Positions 31,475 through 44,912 are shown, counted from the first letter of the stretch. The stretch: DNA of 64,000 nt from Pisaster brevispinus (GCA_023634235.1 JAMKCF010000015.1:9954087-10018086), one strand, 5' to 3'. Notes: generated by a model from the sequence alone, not told the origin. Program-made: numbers and translations.

Positions 31475-33017
31475 GACTGTGCAAGTCTAGCGCGTATTCG
31501 AACTTCCGGAACCATTGTTGTCCCAACCATACTGAGTTGTACGTGAGCGAAGTTTCGTCATTTACTTTAGTTTAACATAGTTTATGACCATGTAAATTAA
31601 ATGTTGTTGGGAATGTAGTACTAATTGATAAAATGAAATTAAAAGCGACTCAACAACATAACGAAGAAAACCAGGGAATTAAATTTTACCCCAGCTTCCG
31701 GTTGACTTGCAAAAAAATATGAATTTGTGCCCACCTCCGATTACCAAACTAAGAATTTGTGCCCACCTCCGATCACCAAACTTAGAATTTGTGCCCACCT
31801 CCGATTACCAAACTATTAATTTGTGCCCACCTCCGATCACCAAACTAAGAATTTATGCCAACCTCCGATCACCAAACTAAGAATTTGTGCCCACCTCCGA
31901 TCACCAAACTAAGAATTTGTGCCCACCTCCGATCACCAAACTAAGAATTTGTGCCCACCTCCGATCACCAAACTAAGAATTTGTGCCCACCTCCAATCAC
32001 CAAACTAAGAATTTGTGCCCACCTCCGATCACCAAACTAAGAATTTGTGCCCACCTCCAATCACCAAACTAAGAATTTGTGCCCACCTCCGATCACCAAA
32101 CTAAGAATTTGTGCCCACCTCCAATCACCAAACTAAGAATTTGTGCCCACCTCCGATCACCAAACTAAGATTTTGTGCCCACCTCCGATCACCAAACTAA
32201 GAATTTGTGCCCACCTCCGATCACCAAACTAAGAATTTGTGCCCACCTCCGATCACCAAACTAAGATTTTGTGCCAACCTCCAATCACCAAACTAAGAAT
32301 TTGTGCCCACCTCCGATCACCAAACTAAGAATTTGTGCCCACCTCCAATCACCAAACTAAGATTTTGTGCCCACCTCCGATCACCAAACTAAGATTTTGT
32401 GCCCACCTCCGATCACCAAACTAAGAATTTGTGCCCACCTCCAATCACCAAACTAAGATTTTGTGCCCACCTCCAATCACCAAACTAAGATTTTGTGCCC
32501 ACCTCCGATTACCAAACTAAGAATTTGTGCCCACCTCCGATCACCAAACTAAGAATTTGTGCCCACCTCCGATCACCAAACTAAGAATTTGTGCCCACCT
32601 CCGATCACCAAACTAAGATTTTGTGTCCACCTCCAATCACCAAACTAAGAATTTGTGCCCACCTCCGATTACCAAACTCATGTAAACGCTTGTTTTGGAC
32701 GCTGTAAGACTTTCATTTCAGTCTATGGTCGTTGAGGCGTCAGTGTCCTCTATAAACTGCGTCACACTTAATTGTTTAGTAGCTGCACAACATTCAGGCG
32801 TGGATTTGCAAGAAGAGTTACTAAAAAAGTTCAGATCAAATAAGCATCCTTGTCCCAGAGTTTCAATAAATATTAACATTAATATTAAATATTATTTGTA
32901 TATTTTTTATCAAAGCCAAAACTCATTTTATAACAAATACAATGAGTTCTTTTTTTCTTCAGATTGTTTTCATAGATATAGTTTTCTCGTTCGGATACGC
33001 GCGAGACTTGCACAGTC
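31475..33017 (+). mobile_element. H-family TIR element carrying a 30-copy minisatellite
   Basis: The terminal inverted repeats are 31475-31503 and 32989-33017 and match at 27 of 29 positions (GACTGTGCAAGTCT, A or C, GCGCGTAT...CGAAC). Total length is 1,543 bp, of which 958 bp is the 32-bp array; without it the element is about 0.6 kb, the size of its split relative at 23828-29427. No transposase frame is present, so it is non-autonomous. No target-site duplication could be fixed; TA dinucleotides lie near every end. Confidence 0.82.
31721..32678. repeat. 32-bp minisatellite, 30 units without length change
   Basis: The unit is GAATTTGTGCCCACCTCCGA followed by TCACCAAACTAA. The array measures 29 x 32 + 30 bases, so no unit has gained or lost a base. 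Variants are substitutions only: GATC/AATC, GATT at units near both edges, and AGAAT/AGATT. GATC and AATC units alternate around 31980-32150, suggesting copying in two-unit blocks. Confidence 0.97.
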
Positions 33018-33370
33018 GATACCAAACATTCTGCATGTGTGGGTGTTGAAGTCACGCCCACTCTTGCAGCAGCAGACTTCCAATGCAACATTTTACTTCT
33101 AAAATTTGACCCCATTGTTTATTGAATTGATCGTTTGTCAGTTTGATTATCAGACTAGAAAGGGACCATGTGCAATGCTGGATGCCGGTTAGCAGCTGTT
33201 GTGCAAAACAATCTATACCAACGCTGCACACAGTTTGGGGTAGATTTCTGAGTTGACCCCCTTAATGGTCAACAATACCATTATTCAGGCATTCCTAAAA
33301 CCCTGCCATTTAGACTTGATTTACATGGATGAGGGCAAAACCTGTTTTCTGTATACTCTCGCATCTTCAG

Positions 33371-33727
33371 TAAATGTGGTTCCCATCCCGGCAGGGTTCG
33401 GCAGCAAAGGTGGTTCCCATCCATCTGAAGCAAATGTGGTTCCAATCCAAGTAGGGTTCTGCAGTAAACTTGGTTCCCATCCCAGCAGGGTTCCCAGATG
33501 GTCACCATCCCAGCAGGGTTCCCAGATGGTCACCATCCCAGCAGGGTTCTCTGTGTGAGGTGATTCCCATCCCGGCAGGGTCATGCAGTAAAGGTGGTTC
33601 CCATCCCGACAGGGTTCTGCGGTAAACTTGGTTCCCATCCAAGTTATTGGGTTCTGCAGCAGAGGTGGTTCCCATCCCAGCAGGGTTCTCAGATGGTTCC
33701 CATCCCAGCAGGGTTCTCTGTGTGATT
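33371..33727. repeat. Degenerate minisatellite, GGTTCCCATCCCAGCAGGGT units
   Basis: About a dozen copies of a 20-base core (GGTTCCCATCCCAGCAGGGT) are separated by spacers of a few types (TCTGCAGTAAACTT, TCCCAGAT, TCTCTGTGTGA). The spacers recur in order, so larger blocks were duplicated. The long frames on both strands are repeat artefacts. Confidence 0.85.
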
Positions 33728-33756
33728 TAGCAAAAGTAATTGTCACTGCCTTTAAC

Positions 33757-33915
<159 letters not shown>

Positions 33916-33919
33916 TAAA

Positions 33920-36900
33920 ATTCTTTTTACTTTACAATCAACAAATTTACATTGAAAAGGAAACTAGGCTATACATAATTTTTTTATAGAACATCACTTC
34001 GAATGCAATGAAAATGCAAATATGGTAAACAATAATGGCAACATAAGAACGCTACTGTTGAATTGCAAGTAACGTTAGTTTCCGGGAAGGACTTCGTAGT
34101 TTTTATCTCACGTGTTCTTCTGTATATTCTTACGAGCTTCCCAATACAAATGAGTTAATATTAATTACTGGTCGATGTTACCCGGGTGTTGCTTTTCTTA
34201 GGAACACTGATAGGTAAACAGTTAATAGCACAGACAAAGTCATTACCGGAGAAAGAAATGATCAATACGGAAGCTCACTAATAATACATTTCATATGCCT
34301 GTAATTACCGACCTCTAAAGAATATTTCTATCTGAAATATTATTCAAAGTCAAGAAAATAGCATATGAAGACCCAACAATTAAGCTGCTTATTTTGATTG
34401 CCACAAAGCCTGATTTGTTGAGCGTTTGAACAGCTTGCAATGTTTTCTAATACAAGTCTTTAGTTAATATCAAATTCTTGCAAACATAAGTTATAGACGT
34501 CAAATTCCCAAGACAAAGAGTTTGAGAGGATGCTTTGCAGTTGTTGTCATTCCTACGGAAGTGCCACCATGGCACCCTTGCCTGGTTAAGCCATAAGCCA
34601 AGCATTATTTCAGGGCACAAAAAGTCCCTCCCCAGGCCATGTGGTTAAGTGAGAATCAACCCTTAATGCCATACAGTTCCCTGTGGGATTATAATGTTTG
34701 CTAGGGATTACCGGATTAATGAGATTATCCCACCTAATAGCCCCATCGTGGCCACCATGAGAGTAAACCACAGAAAGTATCGTGTTTATAGTCCTCTGCT
34801 TGTAATGGTTGTAAAGACATACAAATACAAGTACATACGGAAATGAGTTAAGCGAACAACTATTTATCAGCAGCTAAGTTGTTGGGATTAGAGCACTGAG
34901 GGAAACAAGTTGAACACCTAGCTTGACAGGTGGTATGCGCTGTTGTCAACGCAATACATGAACACCTTTCTCTCGCCATTTGACTCATCTTCAAACCATG
35001 TCCTAACCAAAGAATTGTTTCCGATGGTAAATTCGTTCGTATTGATTACAACATTAGACAACTATGTGGATCTTCAACACACCAAAAACTCAAACACAAA
35101 CAAATTTGACGGCGAGAAATTGCAATATTCTGGATAATACTTGCCACGGGGCCTCACCGAACTAATGGTCATTTGGTTAGTACTGACTTAACTGTAAGTT
35201 AGGCCTATAACAAGAGTTGGTGCGCCACTAATTTAAATTGTCTTTTATGTGAACGATGGCCAGTGTTTATATAAGATCAAACTTTAAGTAATAAGGACTC
35301 GTATTTTTACTTCAAGATAACCTTGTTCTCATCTCAAAATAGTATCCATTTTTGGCGATGATATGTTGCTTAGTAACATGCAGCTCAGTGCAGGTGCAAT
35401 TGTAGCCAATCCATCCATCCAAGAGACGGTGTACAGTGTTGGTCGTATGTAACAACAGGTGCATCATCAACATTCTTGTTTAATCGATATTGGTGTTCGC
35501 TTAGTGGGTGGGTACAAGGAGGAACGCCTGACTTGTAACTCACAAATACGAATGAAAACGAAAAAGGGGCAAAATGTAAACCGTCTGAGAATTTCAGGAA
35601 TTTGTTTAAGCCGGAAAACAAGAACAAAGGCTACAGCAATCAGACACGTTGCTGTCCAAAGATAATTGATTAGCAGTGATAATCAGACGGAAGTCTTTTC
35701 TATAGTCGATCAACTAAAGAATTCGATTGTAATTATCCATCTACAACAATATTTCCGACGTGATGACACATTGTGTTTTTGGTGTGAAATAAAATACTGT
35801 CATTTGAAAGAGTTATGATGATTCAACCACGTAGTATTCACATTATTCACATGAGTTAATGCAGTGTGTGTGTTTGTCACATGGCATTGTCTAAGAGCAT
35901 GGATATCGATCGAAGAACAGACTGCTATCAATTTTTCCAGTACAAAGCAATTTATCATACGAAAGAAAAACATTCATTGTAAAACATTTTGAGAATGGTT
36001 AATGAAAAATGCAAACCACATAATGTCTTTTTATTGAGTTTTGGTAGTTTGCTTGGATGCATTGTTTGTTCTTTTTTCATCACTGATGATGATCGGTACA
36101 TTTTTTCCAGCCATGTCATTATTTATTCAGCACGTTGCATGTCTTTCCATACAGCAAGGCTGCGGTAAGGCTAGGTTACTTGTGTGCACTCGCATTCAAC
36201 CTCCCAAATATGAAACGTGTTTGTGTCGGCTAGAAAAGAAGAAAATATGTGAGATCGATCGGAGCTTCTCTGCGCCCGTTGTATTCAAATCTCTGGTAGA
36301 GGACTATATATCCATTGGGTGTTAACTACACTTGTTTTGCAATCATGAACAAAGAGTTACAATTAAATGATGGTAAAGTCCTTGATTAGGCAACAGACAG
36401 GTATGACTCCTGCTGGGTTTTTAGTATCTCTATTATTTACAATGAACATCCTCAAAACAACAAAACAATAGCTGGCGGTGTGGGCCTGCAGCCCGGAACT
36501 ATACTGTTAAAAACCAGTGTGTCCCGGCAGAATTCGAGACCTTGTTCCCTCGAAGCCAGTCAATATTATCGACCAATAGGGTAGATATCGTCTTGTGAGA
36601 ACCACGACGATTGGGCGAAATCGTTATGATGGCATAATTATATCAGCAAGACTGGACAACAATGCTGACATCATTATTCTACATTGTTGAGAATGGGCCT
36701 TGTGTGTCACTACGGTATTTACCACTAACTTGTTTTAACAATCATTTTGCTGATTCTGTCACGTCAGTAAACACTTGACTTCAGTTTTCATAGTTTGCTT
36801 TTGTTATTGTGGCAATTAAGAACATTGTGTACTAAGTGTCTCTGCATGGTTGTCTTTCCTACACGGTCCTAGCAACAACTTGCCACATCCCAACTGGTGG

Positions 36901-36960
36901 CTAATGCAAGAGGTAGCTTCACAATCTGCGCGTAGGTCCTATACCGTATGGCAAACTTGC
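33920..36960. other. No gene recognised
   Basis: AT-rich DNA with only short chance frames on either strand. No tandem repeats, terminal inverted repeats or RNA genes seen. Confidence 0.5.
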
Positions 36961-36971
36961 GCTAAGGGTTT

Positions 36972-37161
36972 TGGTGTACCACGTGTCTTTTCAATTTGCA
37001 TATTCGGTCGATGGATTCGAGCCAAGCAGACGGACTTCAAAACTATACAAGGAGCGCGTCTCCCGAGGAACGATATGCAAGAGCCATTCTGTCAATGTCA
37101 CTTCTCGTGAGAATAACGGAGATATCATACTTCGGCTGATCACATTTTGCCTGACTGGAAG
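36972..37161 (+). other. Possible exon ending in a perfect splice donor
   Basis: A CpG-containing stretch open in one + frame (about 63 codons) ends at GGAAG|GTAAGT, a full-consensus donor. It does not join in frame to the candidate exon at 38541, so if real it may be a 5'UTR exon or belong to another transcript. Product not recognised. Confidence 0.2.
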
Positions 37162-37200
37162 GTAAGTTTTTGTGTAGAAAACACCCTAAACATTCATGTA

Positions 37201-37236
37201 CTGTTAACCATACAGGGGGGGGGGGGGGGTTAACAG
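37201..37236. repeat. Poly-G tract flanked by an inverted repeat
   Basis: Fifteen G (37215-37229) sit between CTGTTAAC and GTTAACAG, an exact 8-bp inverted pair. Confidence 0.7.
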
Positions 37237-38540
37237 AAAAAAAGGACGAGTGTGGTTGTGGCATGTAGTGATATTTTGATCGTCGTGATGCAGTGTCATT
37301 AGAACTTTAGGTGGTCTGATTAGCCCGCAGCGCTATAGCGCTCCTTACAATCCGCACACCTGCTAAGTAAAGCGTTGCTCATTCCCCGGGCACCAGGGAC
37401 AATTTCTCCCGACGCTTCATTCCCCGAGTCGTCAAAATCCAGTGTACATTATTTACTGTAGAGATGACGGGAGTTTTTTCTGCCTACCCCTGGCTAGGCT
37501 GGTCAGATGTCAAGCTTCAGGTCTACCGCACATTTGCCCCAATCGACCAGTGCGGCTGCTATCGGTCGTTCAGTCAAGCGTAATAAGTTAGTGAGGTATC
37601 TATGCGCGAGCTGCTGACTTCATAAGCATTATAGAAAGATATAAGTTGATTCTCGACCCCGTCAAGATATCGTGTCCGGCGAGCTAGGAGTTTGGCCTAC
37701 CCATAGCTTTTTATAGCTCCATGGCCTATCCAAACCATTAAAATAATTAAATAGCATTTTTAAAACCTTTTTTTTACAACTTGAAAGATTATGATAATTT
37801 GGGGAATTGTTCGAACTTCACACGTTGCGTGGCACAATCATGTGTTTTATACATTATAGTGAAGAAGTGTAGTTACCTATTTATCGCTGACACTTGATGT
37901 GTAATTGTAATAATGTCCTCAATGGGAGGTCAACTAGGTACATAGGCCTATAGTGTTGATACCGAAGGCCCAACTCAACAGAACGCCTCTACTGGGTGCT
38001 TCGATTCCCGTTCAAGTTCCACAGTCTGCTTGTTACATCAACGCACCTGAAAATAGCCTAGGTTCAGCTGCAACTAAGGCAGGTCACATGCCCTTGACTA
38101 TACTTGTGATAAAGACAAACTGCAAGTACACACTTTGTGCAATGAACTCGGCACGGACTTGTGATCAGTGTTCCAAGGAGGCAACTCAGGTCCCGCCTGC
38201 GGCTTAATCGCTCCTGCAGATGGCCTGGATAACGAAAAGACAGCATTGAAAAACAACGTAGGCCTACTACTTAATGCGCCTTGCTAGTTGGCAATCACCC
38301 ACCCTAGTGTCACTCTATATGGCTCAGAACCCATGGTATTCTTCAGTTCGTATTTCTGCATGTAGCAAAACCCACGTTGCACACTGGCGTTTACGCACAT
38401 GTATACATACACATGTACAAACTACATGTAGGCTTACACGCTGTCGCATCCAACTTTTACACAGGAATCCATACAGGATTGTATTACTGTCCTTCGGCGT
38501 TTGAAGGGATTTCCTTGGTGTTCTTTTAACTTCATCTTAG

Positions 38541-38670
38541 AAATCTGCAAGTTGGCTATGCCACTTGCCTCTTATTGAGGGCTACGTTGGTGCCTTGAAT
38601 ATCACGTGCTATTGGTCAACATCTCAGACAGGACTTATCGATGTCATAAAGTGCAGAGACTCAAGGCAAG
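38541..38670 (+). other. Possible 130-bp internal exon
   Basis: The acceptor TTCTTTTAACTTCATCTTAG ends at 38540 and the donor GGCAAG|GTAAGT is full consensus. The frame is open from the first base, with VGALNITCYWSTSQTGLIDV near its middle. An Ig-like or other extracellular domain is conceivable but not demonstrated. No in-frame partner was found within the window. Confidence 0.27.
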
Positions 38671-38679
38671 GTAAGTTTG

Positions 38680-41600
38680 AATGTAACAACATCTTGACTA
38701 GTAAATCACTCCTGTTCAGGGAACCACACCAAATGGTTTTTAAACCTTAAGGCGTACTTTATTTGAACGTAATCCCATTGTCCAGTGAGATATTTTTTAT
38801 CTGGAATTATGTATGTATCATTACCCTGAAAATTGCCCCGGTTATTGCGATTAGACCCTTTCTCCATAATATAATGGTGTAACTCTTGTATACATGTTGT
38901 AACCGAAAGAAGAACACGTAAATCCCCGCCAACTTTATCTCGACAATCCGATTTGAGGAAATATTCACATTTTGGTTGATCAAGTGTGTTTGCTGAGAAC
39001 TGATATTAAACTCAGCAGGGAAATGTAATGAGTGTACATGTACATGATTGTGTGTTACTTGCAAAACTGAAATGATGGTAGCGAGTAGTCACTAAGTGAT
39101 TATAATAATGTGCTTTGTTGGCCCATTCGGTCTCAAAGATGCACATTGTTTTACGACAGACCTCCCCCTCGATTTGTGCGTGTGGCCTAATTAGTGTGTG
39201 GCAGTTAAATTCAACAGCTGTTTGTGGTAGTCCTTGTACATTAAGGAGATATAAACCAGTCTGCAAGAGGTAAGGCATAATGAATGTCACAACATTCAAA
39301 ATTAACATGTAGCCTGCATGGCAAATAGACTTCATGAAATGCATGCAATCATGTAAGAGATATTGTCCAGTATAGTTGCTTTCTTGTATCTTCCATAGAC
39401 GCACGTAGGTCTGTGGATGTAAACAAGATTGTCGATCATTGACATAGCAAGCTCAATACAAGTACGACACAAACATGATATCAAAGGCTTACCTGTAGTG
39501 TATAAGTATCATATCAAACTATTTGTACCCATTTTTCGCCCAACTGAAGATACCTTGGTACATGTGTTATTGGATTGACAGCAATGTTAACGTGTTTGTT
39601 CTCAGATGGTATGCCTTTAATACTTATTTGACTGTTTACAAAAGGGAACCTGCGCTTTGTAACTTAGTGTGCAGTTGGACTATGACATGTCTTGTAATAG
39701 TCAAACACGGTCGCATCTCTACCTGGGGAAACATGTGACCTTCCAAGTCTCTCTCACTACCACTCCGGCAATTACAAGAGGAAAACGTAAATAAACTTAG
39801 TTGACATGGTACGACTCAGATGACTATTATGGGCTGTCTTCTGACCCCCCCCCCCGCCCTTCCATAGCCATACTTGATCTTCGTCGTACATGGAGCAATG
39901 GGTAAAATGCATAATATTGTATGATAGCCAGAGCTTGGATAACTGCTGGAGGAGATGTGCAGTAACTCGCTTACCGTACCGGTATACTTGCCGTTCAAAA
40001 AGTCCTACAATTATTAAGTTGATTCCATATTACAGTACTACACGGCAGTGGGAAGCGGATACAGACCTTACCAAAAGGGGAGGAAAGGATGGTGAAATTT
40101 GATCCTCTGTCGGTAAATAAGCATCGAAACAATTAGAGAGAAGTCTCGTCCAAACTATAAACACCCAATTTACTAAACCCAGTGGGGCCACGTCTGGTAG
40201 TTCGTCGCGTTTTATTTTATACGCCGAGCGCTTTACCGTAAGTACAAAAAAGTACTGTAGCTTTCGGTTCAATCGGCTTGGAACGAACCCGGAGGAAATC
40301 TTCCCTCGGCGACCCCACCCCCGCCACAATCAAAATGATAACTATTATTATTATATCTTGTTGTTTTAATGATGGATTATTCTAAACCAGGTTGTCTCAA
40401 CGCGTTGTTTTGCATTTAAAAGACATGAGTTTGAGGGGCAATCCCTGTTTCTTTCCAGCAGAGAAGGTGGTGAGATGTGACGCGAGGAGGTCAATGTAGA
40501 TGTTCCATGGTATGACCCCTATGCACTCTGCACCCACCAGGGATCCACTGAAAATTCTAGCGGTCACCGGGTCACTCCCAGTGCACGACTTAATCTCAAC
40601 TTTCAATGTCAATCACTACTTAGTTTAAGCTTCCCACATATATTATTATTTGAACAGAAGTTGGCATGGCGTTATATAAACTAACACTACTTACTAGTTT
40701 AGCAAGCATTCTACCCAAGTTACTGGTTTAGGTCTCAGTAAACGTTATTAAAAACAGCACAGCATCGGTAGAAGATAGACGGTACGCAATTCGATTAATC
40801 GAATCAAAAGGGAAAAATCAGTTATCGATTAATTGGATAAATAATATCTTTAGTTTTTTCTCTTCACTGGGGACACCTATAACAATTCTTTTAATTGAAC
40901 CATAAACGTATAGGCTATATACGCCCACATGTTACAGAGTTTGTGGCCTGTCCTGCTGTAATGTAATTAAGTTACATGATTAGAAGCAATTACAGCAGTA
41001 AACAGCACGAGTGTGCTATAGTTGAAAGAGCTCATCGCATGGTGTTTTTGTTGTAGGGCTTTCCACTTTCTGTTGTGGCTAAACACTGTTGCTTCTGAAG
41101 AGCGAGATGGTTGTGCTGATTATAGGCCGATTAGCTATCGATCGCACTGAATGCTAGTCCCTGCACCTCTGGAGGAGCTGTTACCTTCATTCTTACAATT
41201 TCCATCGAAACATATAAAGCCTGGTGAAGTTGTATCATTACGAGTTCAATGTTCCTTGTACAAGGCTCATAGGAGGACAACATTTAGTCAATCGTTGTAC
41301 CGTGAATGTGAAGCTAAATAGGGTGTAGCGTTTAGAGAAAGCATTTTGCTCCCGATGGTAGGCTGTAGATTATTTTTGTAACGTGCATGATAAACACCGT
41401 CTTGAAAGCTACTCCTGAGCATCCAGGGGCGTCGATCAACCCTGGTTCCGACTCGTAGGTCGTCGCCGTGTGTCACTGTCAGCGCAAGCCTCGTAACCTT
41501 ACCAACTGATTGAATGCCCTAAAATAGCACTTTTTGCAGTTGTCGTATTTTGTTATGTTGCGGTTGCACCAATGCGGGGGAATATGCCTATGTGCTTAAC

Positions 41601-44600
41601 CCATGTTATGAATTAATAGCTTACTTATTTTGATAAGAACTTTCTCAAAACAGTCGAGTCAATGTTTCTTCATGTACCGGTAACTCCTATGCAACTTCCA
41701 AGCGTATACTTGAATTTCTTTGAACTATGTATTCATATTAATATAAATTTCATATGAAAAGAAATATGACACATGGGGGTTACCTTGAGCTCTTGTCATA
41801 TTGCTGTTCCACGAAGTATCGTGTCTCCTCTCTCGTTATGACCCTCAATCAAGGTCAAAACATTGGGCATTATGCACAAAAACATGCAGCCAACCTTAAT
41901 CCGTGTAATTCTAGGTTGCTGACCCGATTCACACAATTGTGGTCGCCAAATTTAATAGTGCACACATGCGGTAGATGAGTTAGGGGTCTTGCAATTTTCA
42001 TAACTCTGTATGATTTATTGGTCTCCCTGGTAGAAAGATTCGCGTGATTTATTTAAAACGAGGATGGTTAGGGAAAGCTAGAGCGCAATATAACCGCTGC
42101 TCACGATGGATGCAATGAAGCGGACAAACGCTACAGTGTGTCCAAGGACATATGTTGTAATAAAGTCGAGAAGGTTTGAGACAGATGTGATTTAAGTATA
42201 GAGAATACGAGCTTGGCTAACTGAGACGAGGAGCATTTTAAAGATACAATCCACATTTATCGCCCAATCGTTTGTATTCGTCGAGGGAATTGGCAAAAAT
42301 TCAAGTGCAGCAGTGTTTGGTTCGACTTAGATGCCTCGTGATTCAAAACGAGGCGTTGGATTCAAGTAGATAAAGATGTTTTCCCTCGATTCACCAAGGT
42401 GTGAAGTATAAGAAGTACCTGACAACATTGTTTATTCAATATTTTTTATCGTTATGGATGGTTATGTTTTGGACCAGAATGCATCATTTCATCCCGGCGT
42501 AACTCGGGGTGTTTTCAGTCCAAGGCCAGATCTGCAACGTAGAGATTGTACTTAGTCAGGATGTGTATGATGTTTGTTGGGTTGAGGACTCAGTTCATGG
42601 CAACCAAACATGTTTTAACAGCCATAAACTATTCCAGATATCCTTCCATATTTAGGTATAAGTTATCAGACATGGAGATCCGTTGAGAAAAATGGCCGCC
42701 CGATGACACTCTCAGAAGATAAATTTAACTTTGCTCCACCCTGAAACAAACAGAGCATCCTGATTAGTTGGCTACAAACTCGTCCAAAGACTTTCCTTGC
42801 AAACCAGTCTGGTTAAACCTGAGAAGACTGATGACAAAGATGACAGCATGCTATTCCTCCTGTTGGAAAGTGATCTGATCATCTCGGTATCATTGGCAGC
42901 CATCTTTGAGTCTATGTTTGTTGATAGGCCTTGGCCTCAAGTTCATATCTGTGTGGGGCTTGGCGCTTTCTTGTGCCCTGTGTGATAGTGCAGACAGCTT
43001 GAGATGATGCATAGTGAGATTGTAAATCTAGACAGGCACACAAGGTCAAGGTTCATCCAAGGGATGTCAGAGTGGGGCGTGCCATCTTCAAACGCGTTGG
43101 GGGACGTTCTGAGAACTAAACAGCAGAAGGAAGTGTATCACAAACTCGCCTGCAAGAGGCCATAGGGCTAATACCAGTAAAGTATGTGTCAAGACATTGT
43201 TATGCCTCTGTCTACACGTCATGATTGATATATCACATTATATTGATATAAAAGGTCTCAGTATTGTTACCGAATCGGCTATTTTTGTTTGTCAAATACG
43301 AATATGTTTAGCTGTAACATTGGTTTCAAGTGAACATTTAAACAAATATCCAATGGAAAATGTTATAACAGTAAAACAAACGTACACTGTTTGGATTATT
43401 TATTCATAATGGAGTCCAGACAGTTTAGCAACAACTTAAGCCGTACCTAAACGAAGGTATCGATAAGTCTAGTTCGTTCAAATCGCCACAGTCTTCAGTC
43501 TGTCGAACTGTCCTTCGATGTTTTAAGTCTGAAGCTCGAAATTCTTTTGTTTACTGAAATAAACAAAACGCCGAAATGCCTGGATGGAACTCGCTGGAAA
43601 GCTTGGATGTCGTCTACAACCAGGTTGTTTAAATGGCTAATCGCTTCCAGATAACTGTTTTTGTTCCCAAGACTCCAATTAGAAATGAACAATTTGAGCC
43701 AGATCCGCTGAACCACGGAATCCGTACTTGTAAGTCACGGACGGCCTGTGAAGCATCAGGCGATTGTCTCTACGACCAGTCGGCCGAGTCAGCAGCGGCT
43801 TCATTTTCTCCGCAATACAGGAAGTTATCGATTAGTCCGTGTCGTAACCGTCATATGTTACTTTAATCAACGACGGTGAGCCTACCAATAAAACCTTACA
43901 AGCCTTAATTACATTACATCTATTATAGGGTCGTGTAGCTGCACAAGACTAGACGGTACGTGTCCTCGGATTCACCTTGGACTGAGCGCTAATTTATGCT
44001 ACCTTTATAGGTTTATGCCGTAGTTGTTTTGGCGGGAAATATTTGTTGTCAAACGTACAGAGAAATTACTATATTCAAGCAAGACTTGATGGTTTTTGTT
44101 CTGGTTGAATTGTGAGTCGTAATGTTTTGGACCCATGACGTGAAGTTGATAAGTCATGAACGTACATGTACCGGTATTGGTTTTTATAATCACACCTGGC
44201 AGTGGGTTAATGCTGGTAATTAACCGCATAGAGTTAACTGTAAACCCATCAGTTGTGAAGGAATCCGACCTCTTTTCCAGGAAAAACACCAACGAGTTGT
44301 TTTCCTGGCACCAAATCGTTTCCTTTAAACTTAATGAATATTTTGGGTCTGTTATAAATTCCTGACAGTTTCTTGTATGTACCGGTTCTCATTAATGGAG
44401 CGGTACATAACCGCATTTCTTGACAAAACACCTGCTCGTTTTCAACAAGTCTGAAAACGGAAATGACTAAATGTAGATAAAAAAAGGGAGATAAGGGGAA
44501 CCCATTGTTTCGGATGTTTTATTGCTATGTTCGATTTAGCAAAATGTTTATTTTAAACGCCATGTGTTATGACATGTAATCTCAATGTAGACTTAAACCG
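38680..44600. other. No gene recognised
   Basis: No exon chain, tRNA or transposon with paired ends is seen. A 77-codon + frame at 43633-43866 contains a GTAAGT at 43731 but has no recognisable product. An 11-C run lies at 39845-39855. Confidence 0.5.
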
Positions 44601-44626
44601 AACCGACAACATTTAACATCTAATGC

Positions 44627-44912
44627 CCCTTTCGCACTAGGCGAGTTTCCCAGGAAATTCCGAGGAGAATGTGATTGACCTATTCACATCTGAATTGCTT
44701 ACCCTGGCAAACCCCCGTGAAATAGCCATTTCCCGGGAAATGGCTACCCTGCTTGAGAGTAAGCGAGATAACCCCAGGGTCAGCATACTGAGCGTTAATT
44801 CTTCACATGGAAAGTTGCACTGTGAAGAAACGCACGTGGGCGGGCGGTGGGGTAAACCCCACAGGAATTTCCTTGGGTTTGATTTCCTGGGAATTGGCTC
44901 TGTAATGTGAAC
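44627..44912. mobile_element. MITE-like sequence with a perfect 24-bp palindrome
   Basis: TAGCCATTTCCC and GGGAAATGGCTA (44723-44746) form an uninterrupted palindrome. Around it, CCCAGGAAATTCC-like and GGAATTTCC/TCCTGGGAATT-like words occur on both sides in opposite orientations. The core is GC-richer than the surrounding DNA. The outer ends and any target-site duplication are not certain. Confidence 0.35.

Noticed and set aside
31721..32678. CRISPR-like array (32-bp repeats)
   Set aside because: The repeats are directly adjacent with no unique spacers, the host is eukaryotic, and the array sits inside a TIR element; it is a minisatellite.
33281..33746. Minus-strand frames with repeated WEP/GMGTT-type motifs
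   Set aside because: Direct translation of the 33371-33727 minisatellite, open in several frames; no start or splice context.
43633..43866. Possible first coding exon with GTAAGT at 43731
   Set aside because: I tried to match the translation to known N-termini and could not; the donor is only partly consensus (ACTT before GTAAGT).
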